DNA from: an uncultured Senegalimassilia sp.
GTDB taxonomy: Bacteria > Actinomycetota > Coriobacteriia > Coriobacteriales > Eggerthellaceae
Assembly (NCBI GenBank): GCA_934661765.1
Contig: CAKUJT010000081.1
Span: forward strand, 1 to 10,573
Length of the DNA stretch: 10,573 nt
Direction: 5' to 3'
Shown piece after piece: positions 7,960 through 10,573 of the stretch (the stretch's first letter is position 1; each line of letters begins with the position of its first letter). Both the position numbers and the translations under genes were made by a program. The notes under the pieces were generated by a model that had not been told where the DNA came from, did not search any database, and saw nothing but the letters and a program-made list of their open reading frames with translations.

Positions 7960-8646
7960 TTATGCTGCCTTTTTTTGCAGCTCTTCCATTTCTTCGCGGA
8001 CACATCCAAGGTAGATCCTTCTCTGGGAAATCTCCCAAAGAGATTCCTTCAGCCATTTATCTGCAATCATTTGTACAGCCTTCTCGTGGTGGTTCAGGCA
8101 GTAAAGAAACATTACATCCGTGTACTCCACCTGCATTTTTGCAAAGGAAAACTTTGGACTGTAAAACAGCTCCTCCGGCTTTATTTGGGCCTTCAGGTAT
8201 CTTTTGGAAGTTTCCTGCACCTGTGTCCGGTTTATATTAGGAAAAAGGCTGTCCCTCTGGTTTTGGTACTTTAACAGGAGCTTGTCCCATTTTGTATCAA
8301 TCAGATTTTTCACCAGATGGGTGACCCTGCTTTCCACCTCTTTTTTAAGATTTTCCCTGGTTGGAAAAATGAAATCGGCAGGTATCCCGACTGCTTCATA
8401 AAAAGCAGTGTCCACTTCATACAAAAAATAATCCGGCAGATAAAGTACACCACAAAGTTTTGGTTCCTTAAGCTGTAAACAATCCTTTTCCTTGGAATCA
8501 ACTGCATAAAACACTATGCAGTCCTCTTCCTGGCATTTTAGTAATAGCCGACCGTGAAACATTTTGAAGCTGTGCACCGGATCCTGTATCCACTGGAGTA
8601 GTTTCTTAGATTCTTTTGCTTTCATAAGCCAATCCGGATACTGCAT
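7960..8646 (-). CDS. Uncharacterised 228-residue protein paired with the ERF gene
   Basis: I do not recognise a family. The start is placed at the ATG at 8646 because AGGAGG sits 5 bases upstream; an ATG five codons earlier precedes that site and lacks its own. The protein is soluble in appearance, with no signal peptide or membrane segment. An N-terminal part (about 30-95) looks like alternating strands (LLLKCQEEDCIVFYAVD, GVLYLPDYFLYEV). From about 97 to the end it appears mostly helical and charged (ENLKKEVESRVTHLVKNLID, then DKWLKESLWEISQRR). Its stop is fused to the ERF ribosome-binding site, and a terminator-like hairpin lies just upstream. Position suggests an accessory role in DNA recombination or replication; that is context only. 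Confidence 0.85.
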   Translation of the reverse strand: MQYPDWLMKAKESKKLLQWIQDPVHSFKMFHGRLLLKCQEEDCIVFYAVDSKEKDCLQLKEPKLCGVLYLPDYFLYEVDTAFYEAVGIPADFIFPTRENLKKEVESRVTHLVKNLIDTKWDKLLLKYQNQRDSLFPNINRTQVQETSKRYLKAQIKPEELFYSPKFSFAKMQVEYTDVMFLYCLNHHEKAVQMIADKWLKESLWEISQRRIYLGCVREEMEELQKKAA

Positions 8647-8663
8647 AATTTCCTCCTGCATAC

Positions 8664-8688
8664 AAAAAAGACAGGATTTCCTGCCTTC
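8664..8688 (-). terminator. Terminator-like hairpin between the DUF932-like gene and the 228-residue gene
   Basis: On the minus strand GAAGGCAGG and CCTGTCTTT pair over 9 bp (two G-U) around an AAAT loop, followed by a T-run (six T at 8664-8669, partly in the stem). It starts 12 bases after the upstream stop, and the ribosome-binding site of the next gene (GCAGGAGG) begins a few bases after the T-run. Partial read-through would set the ratio of the upstream and downstream proteins. Confidence 0.65.
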
Positions 8689-8700
8689 GTCTGTTTTTAC

Positions 8701-9816
8701 CTAATATTTAATTTCACCTGGAATGTCAAGCTCGTGCCAGCGCCTGTTTACACAGGCTGCCACTTTTTCTTCCAGAAGAAGCAGTCCCCGTTCATTGGTT
8801 TCCTGCTGTCTTGCAATTGAAATAACATCACAGATTCCACAATAAATTTCATAGGCACTGCAAGGTTGCTCTCCAGCAGATGCGCGGTAGCGTTCTACCG
8901 TTTCTGCAATCAGCTTTTTGGAAAAGCCGGCCTGCTTCATGATACCGATCATGGCATTCGGCGGGTGATTCACCCAGATATCACAAAGCTGCAAAACCTC
9001 CTGTACAGCTGCCTTATAGTATTCAAAAATAGATGCCATATTTTGGTTGAAATCTTCGGTTCCCTTGCAGTTTTTATGGCGCACTTTCAGGGTTTCTCCT
9101 AATATAATGTACTGGTCATTAACAGACACCGTATAAAATATATTGGCACCGGAGCTTCCTACATCAGATGTGCTGATCCTGACTGACGCAGACAGTTCCC
9201 CATTAAAAGTTTTCCCATAACGGCCTAATAATTCCTGATAAGATTCGTTCAGCCGCTGGTCCCTTAACTCCCATGTTGCATTTACCAGATTGTGGTCTGC
9301 ACATCCGGACTTAAAGGCAGCTGTTTCAAAATCACTATAGATATAAGCTCCTGCAATTGTGTAGACCTCCGGCATGGACATAATTGAATAATCCTTTTCA
9401 TCACCGGATAAAACTGCCCGCACCTTGCCTTCACAAAAGCGGAGTAGGGATTTTCCCTTAGAAACTTTCAGGCATTCATTCAGAATATAGGCAAGGGTTT
9501 CCTTGTCCAGTTCTGCAAGAGCCTTTCCATCAATCCGTGCTCTGCCTTTTAAGCTTTTGACTGCGGATATTCCAAGATAGAAGCTGCGGTCCGGGGTTTT
9601 TATCATCAGCCCGGAATTTTTCAGGGTATCATCTTTTAAATATTCCAGATTGATGTTTCCAATCGGGGAACAGATGCTATCTTTTGTTACTGCTTCTACC
9701 TTCAGATCCTTACTCTGTGCACGGAACCATTCAGCCCTTTTCTCAACATCATCCAGATATCTGTAAAAAGCAGATTCCTCTTTAAATGTCACGTTAAAAT
9801 CATCCTTATAGTACAT
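8701..9816 (-). CDS. Conserved mobile-element protein, possibly DUF932-like
   Basis: 371 residues, ATG at 9816 with AAAGGAGG upstream. No signal peptide, membrane segment or obvious catalytic motif. The segment at about 212-250 (VRISTSDVGSSGANIFYTV, then LGETLKVRHKNCKG) followed by a helical region (about 253-313), and the end (CSAYEIYCGICDVI, then LEEKVAACVNRRWHELD), recall DUF932-type phage/plasmid proteins as I know them. I hold that assignment loosely. The function of that family is not established; such genes often sit near replication and recombination genes of plasmids and conjugative elements, as here. It is preceded by the 43-codon ORF (16-base gap) and followed by a terminator-like hairpin. 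Confidence 0.6.
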   Translation of the reverse strand: MYYKDDFNVTFKEESAFYRYLDDVEKRAEWFRAQSKDLKVEAVTKDSICSPIGNINLEYLKDDTLKNSGLMIKTPDRSFYLGISAVKSLKGRARIDGKALAELDKETLAYILNECLKVSKGKSLLRFCEGKVRAVLSGDEKDYSIMSMPEVYTIAGAYIYSDFETAAFKSGCADHNLVNATWELRDQRLNESYQELLGRYGKTFNGELSASVRISTSDVGSSGANIFYTVSVNDQYIILGETLKVRHKNCKGTEDFNQNMASIFEYYKAAVQEVLQLCDIWVNHPPNAMIGIMKQAGFSKKLIAETVERYRASAGEQPCSAYEIYCGICDVISIARQQETNERGLLLLEEKVAACVNRRWHELDIPGEIKY

Positions 9817-9832
9817 AGCCCCTCCTTTGAGT

Positions 9833-9964
9833 TCAGGATATGAGCTTTACTACAATGGATCTGATGCGTCCATCCGCAATCTGGAAAAAATATCCATCCT
9901 TTGCCATGTCAAGCAGCACTCCAAGTTCTAATAAATTTACATCATCCCAGTTTACTTCCTGCAT
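9833..9964 (-). CDS. Small 43-residue protein of unknown function
   Basis: ATG at 9964 with AAAAGGAGA about 8 bases upstream and a TGA stop at 9833-9835. The product begins MQEVNWDDVNLLELGVLLDM, continues AKDGYFFQIADGRIRSIVVK and ends LIS. It looks like a helix followed by a short beta hairpin; it is acidic at the N-terminus. It sits between the 18-codon ORF (24-base gap) and the 371-residue gene (16-base gap) in one orientation, which supports it as a real gene. I do not recognise the family. Confidence 0.65.
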   Translation of the reverse strand: MQEVNWDDVNLLELGVLLDMAKDGYFFQIADGRIRSIVVKLIS

Positions 9965-9988
9965 AAATCTTCTCCTTTTCTTTTTGGG

Positions 9989-10045
9989 TTATTTGGCACT
10001 TCTTTTTTTCATTTTGACCAGTACAGTCTCTTTGATTTTTCTCAT
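9989..10045 (-). CDS. Micro-ORF encoding an 18-residue basic peptide
   Basis: MRKIKETVLVKMKKRSAK followed by TAA. The ribosome-binding site is one of the best in the window (AAGGAGG, 7 bases before the ATG). The peptide is strongly basic (seven Lys, two Arg, one Glu). It is the first ORF after the attenuator-like hairpin. It could be a functional peptide, or a translated leader that keeps the RNA open for the 43-codon ORF. Such short ORFs are easily chance; the site strength is the main support. Confidence 0.45.
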   Translation of the reverse strand: MRKIKETVLVKMKKRSAK

Positions 10046-10060
10046 TCTGGCTCCTCCTTT

Positions 10061-10168
10061 TCATTTATTTAACAAAAAAAGACACCAAAAGAAAACCTTT
10101 CTCTTCGCGTCTTCCAATGTTCCAAAGTATTTGCTGGTTTTAGGGCGAACTGCCCAAAAGATAATCAT
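10061..10168 (-). CDS. Candidate 35-residue leader ORF overlapping the attenuator hairpin
   Basis: ATG at 10168, TGA at 10061-10063. The product reads MIIFWAVRPKTSKYFGTLED then AKRKVFFWCLFLLNK, an unusually aromatic composition. There is no clear Shine-Dalgarno site, but its ATG overlaps the stop of the preceding 21-codon ORF as ATGA, an arrangement typical of translational coupling. Its 3' half spans both arms of the hairpin at 10079-10113, so a ribosome translating it would disrupt that hairpin. It ends just before the ribosome-binding site of the 18-codon ORF. A chance ORF is possible. Confidence 0.3.
   Translation of the reverse strand: MIIFWAVRPKTSKYFGTLEDAKRKVFFWCLFLLNK
10074..10113 (-). 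terminator. Attenuator-like hairpin in the operon leader
   Basis: On the minus strand AAGACGCGAAGAGAAA and TTTCTTTTGGTGTCTT pair over 16 positions with one G-G mismatch and two G-U wobbles, around a 3-base loop (10079-10113). The 3' arm runs into T7 (10074-10080). It lies about 120 bases after the predicted transcription start and 18 bases before the next strong AGGAGG, so it would act as an in-leader terminator. Confidence 0.65.
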
Positions 10169-10230
10169 CCGGAATGTCCGGATCCAAATGAAAGATCAAC
10201 CATGTAATGGCTGATAAAATATGATTTCAT
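10165..10230 (-). CDS. Candidate 21-residue leader ORF starting at the predicted transcription start
   Basis: ATG at 10230 lies 5 bases after the -10 element, at or within a couple of bases of the predicted transcription start, so it would be translated as a leaderless message. The product begins MKSYFISHYMVDLSFG. Its TGA overlaps the ATG of the next leader ORF. There is no Shine-Dalgarno site. Support is positional only and a chance ORF is quite possible. Confidence 0.2.
   Translation of the reverse strand: MKSYFISHYMVDLSFGSGHSG
10167..10183. promoter_or_regulatory. Perfect 7-bp dyad in the operon leader
   Basis: ATCCGGA-ATG-TCCGGAT on the plus strand: two perfect 7-base arms with a 3-base centre, about 50 bases downstream of the predicted transcription start. 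It could be an operator or an RNA hairpin. It also covers the junction of the two leader ORFs. Confidence 0.45.
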
Positions 10231-10234
10231 TTAA

Positions 10235-10263
10235 AGGTTACCACAAGATATAGTGGCTGTCAA
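10235..10263 (-). promoter_or_regulatory. Sigma-A-type promoter for the downstream operon, with a dyad in the spacer
   Basis: Minus strand: perfect TTGACA -35 (10258-10263), 17-base spacer, TAACCT -10 (10235-10240, 3 of 6 to consensus), predicted start near 10229-10230. An A/T-rich block (10269-10282) precedes the -35 and could act as an UP element. Inside the spacer the bases 10241-10256 form a dyad (CCAC, 8 bases, GTGG, with further matches inside), the position expected for a repressor operator. Confidence 0.65.
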
Positions 10264-10289
10264 ACACATTTTTTATATATTTTGTGTTT
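10262..10289. promoter_or_regulatory. 7-bp inverted repeat overlapping the -35 element
   Basis: AAACACA, 14 A/T-only bases, TGTGTTT. One arm overlaps the -35 box. It lies 16 bases after the cold-shock gene stop but is not followed by a T-run on the minus strand, so it reads better as a protein-binding dyad than as a terminator. I see no clear terminator for the cold-shock gene. Confidence 0.35.
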
Positions 10290-10305
10290 CGAAATTTGTT
10301 CGCTC

Positions 10306-10536
10306 TTACGCTTCTTCCCCTGTTGTAAGAGGGACAATATTCACGGCAATTTCCCTGCCATTTTCATCGGCACCGACTTCAAACTGTACAGGCTGCTTGC
10401 CGGAAAGCCTTTTAAAACCTTCCATTTTAATCTGGGAGAAATGGGCAAAGTAATCTTCCCCATCCTCCCCGGTTACAAATCCGTAACCTTTTTTTGCGCT
10501 GAACCATTTCACGGTTCCACATTTTGTTTCCGACAT
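10306..10536 (-). CDS. csp: Cold-shock domain protein (CspA family)
   Basis: 76 residues from the ATG at 10536, chosen because AAAGGAGAG lies about 9 bases upstream; the frame extends 11 codons further but without a site. It is a single cold-shock domain of about the usual size (65-75 residues) with a short acidic tail. RNP1 is KGYGFV (16-21), RNP2-like is YFAHF (29-33), and the N-terminal GTVKWFSAKKGYGF is diagnostic. Small differences from the usual form are YFAHFS in place of VFVHFS and a Cys at residue 6. Family members bind single-stranded RNA and DNA, melt RNA secondary structure and, in E. coli, act as transcription antiterminators. It lies just upstream of an operon containing several terminator-like hairpins. 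Its own promoter lies outside the window. Confidence 0.95.
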   Translation of the reverse strand: MSETKCGTVKWFSAKKGYGFVTGEDGEDYFAHFSQIKMEGFKRLSGKQPVQFEVGADENGREIAVNIVPLTTGEEA

Positions 10537-10573
10537 AAATAAAATCTCTCCTTTTTTCATATTTTCCATACAG

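Noticed and set aside
7944..8009. Upstream in-frame extension of the ERF protein by 22 residues
   Set aside because: The extension overlaps the preceding gene and has no ribosome-binding site, whereas AGGAGG precedes the ATG at 7943.
6838..8401. Plus-strand ORFs up to 145 codons opposite the ERF and 228-residue genes
   Set aside because: Antisense shadows of well-supported minus-strand genes; Ser/Phe-rich products mirror the acidic and Lys-rich codons of the true frames.
10025..10065. Third-frame ORF starting at ATGAAAAGGAGG near the 18-codon ORF
   Set aside because: Its start lies over the ribosome-binding site of the 18-codon ORF and it has none of its own; the product is Lys/Gln/Asn low-complexity. 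The ATGA overlap with the leader ORF stop was noted but is probably chance.
10537..10569. Eleven-residue N-terminal extension of the cold-shock protein
   Set aside because: It contains the ribosome-binding site of the internal ATG, and cold-shock proteins normally start just before the domain.
1..10573. tRNA, rRNA, CRISPR arrays, insertion sequences, attachment sites
   Set aside because: I saw no short regularly spaced repeats, no cloverleaf-like segments, no transposase or integrase frame and no terminal inverted repeats in the window.

Overview
This window looks like part of a mobile element, most likely an integrative conjugative element or a plasmid, from a Gram-positive Clostridia host, probably Lachnospiraceae. 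The evidence is the strong AGGAGG ribosome-binding sites, moderate GC content, short intergenic gaps, the gene mix (ERF-type annealing protein, zinc-finger/Toprim primase-like protein, cold-shock protein, tiny basic ORFs) and a large CnaB-repeat surface protein. The host assignment is inference from style and gene content; no rRNA or taxonomic marker is present. Every gene I accept is on the minus strand, so the reading order runs from high to low coordinates.

Layout in transcription order: (1) a 76-residue cold-shock protein (10306-10536); (2) a roughly 260-base regulatory region (10046-10305) with a good promoter (TTGACA, 17 bases, TAACCT), two dyads at the promoter, a third perfect dyad downstream, two overlapping candidate leader micro-ORFs and an attenuator-like hairpin with a T7 tract; (3) an 18-codon and a 43-codon ORF, both with strong ribosome-binding sites; (4) a 371-residue protein, possibly DUF932-like; (5) a terminator-like hairpin, then a 228-residue protein I do not recognise; (6) an ERF-family single-strand annealing protein (390 residues) with a long charged linker and a C-terminal module resembling the ExoX-like domain; (7) a very clean terminator whose T-tract abuts the next ribosome-binding site, then a 418-residue primase-like protein; (8) another terminator, a structured leader, and a giant secreted adhesin. 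The adhesin starts at a TTG and is cut by the window edge after 1770 codons. It carries a signal peptide, an acidic linker, a thioester-domain-like head and eleven CnaB/SpaA-like units.

How the genes may work together: the ERF protein, the primase-like protein and the two proteins upstream form a plausible DNA replication and recombination module for the element. The adhesin would be displayed on the cell surface and could promote host attachment or the cell-cell contact needed for transfer. The most unusual feature is regulatory. Four terminator-like hairpins occur in one apparent operon, each upstream of a ribosome-binding site, and one overlaps a candidate leader ORF. A cold-shock protein gene lies immediately upstream, and this family includes known transcription antiterminators. 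This suggests graded or conditional read-through through the operon, but it remains a hypothesis from sequence alone.
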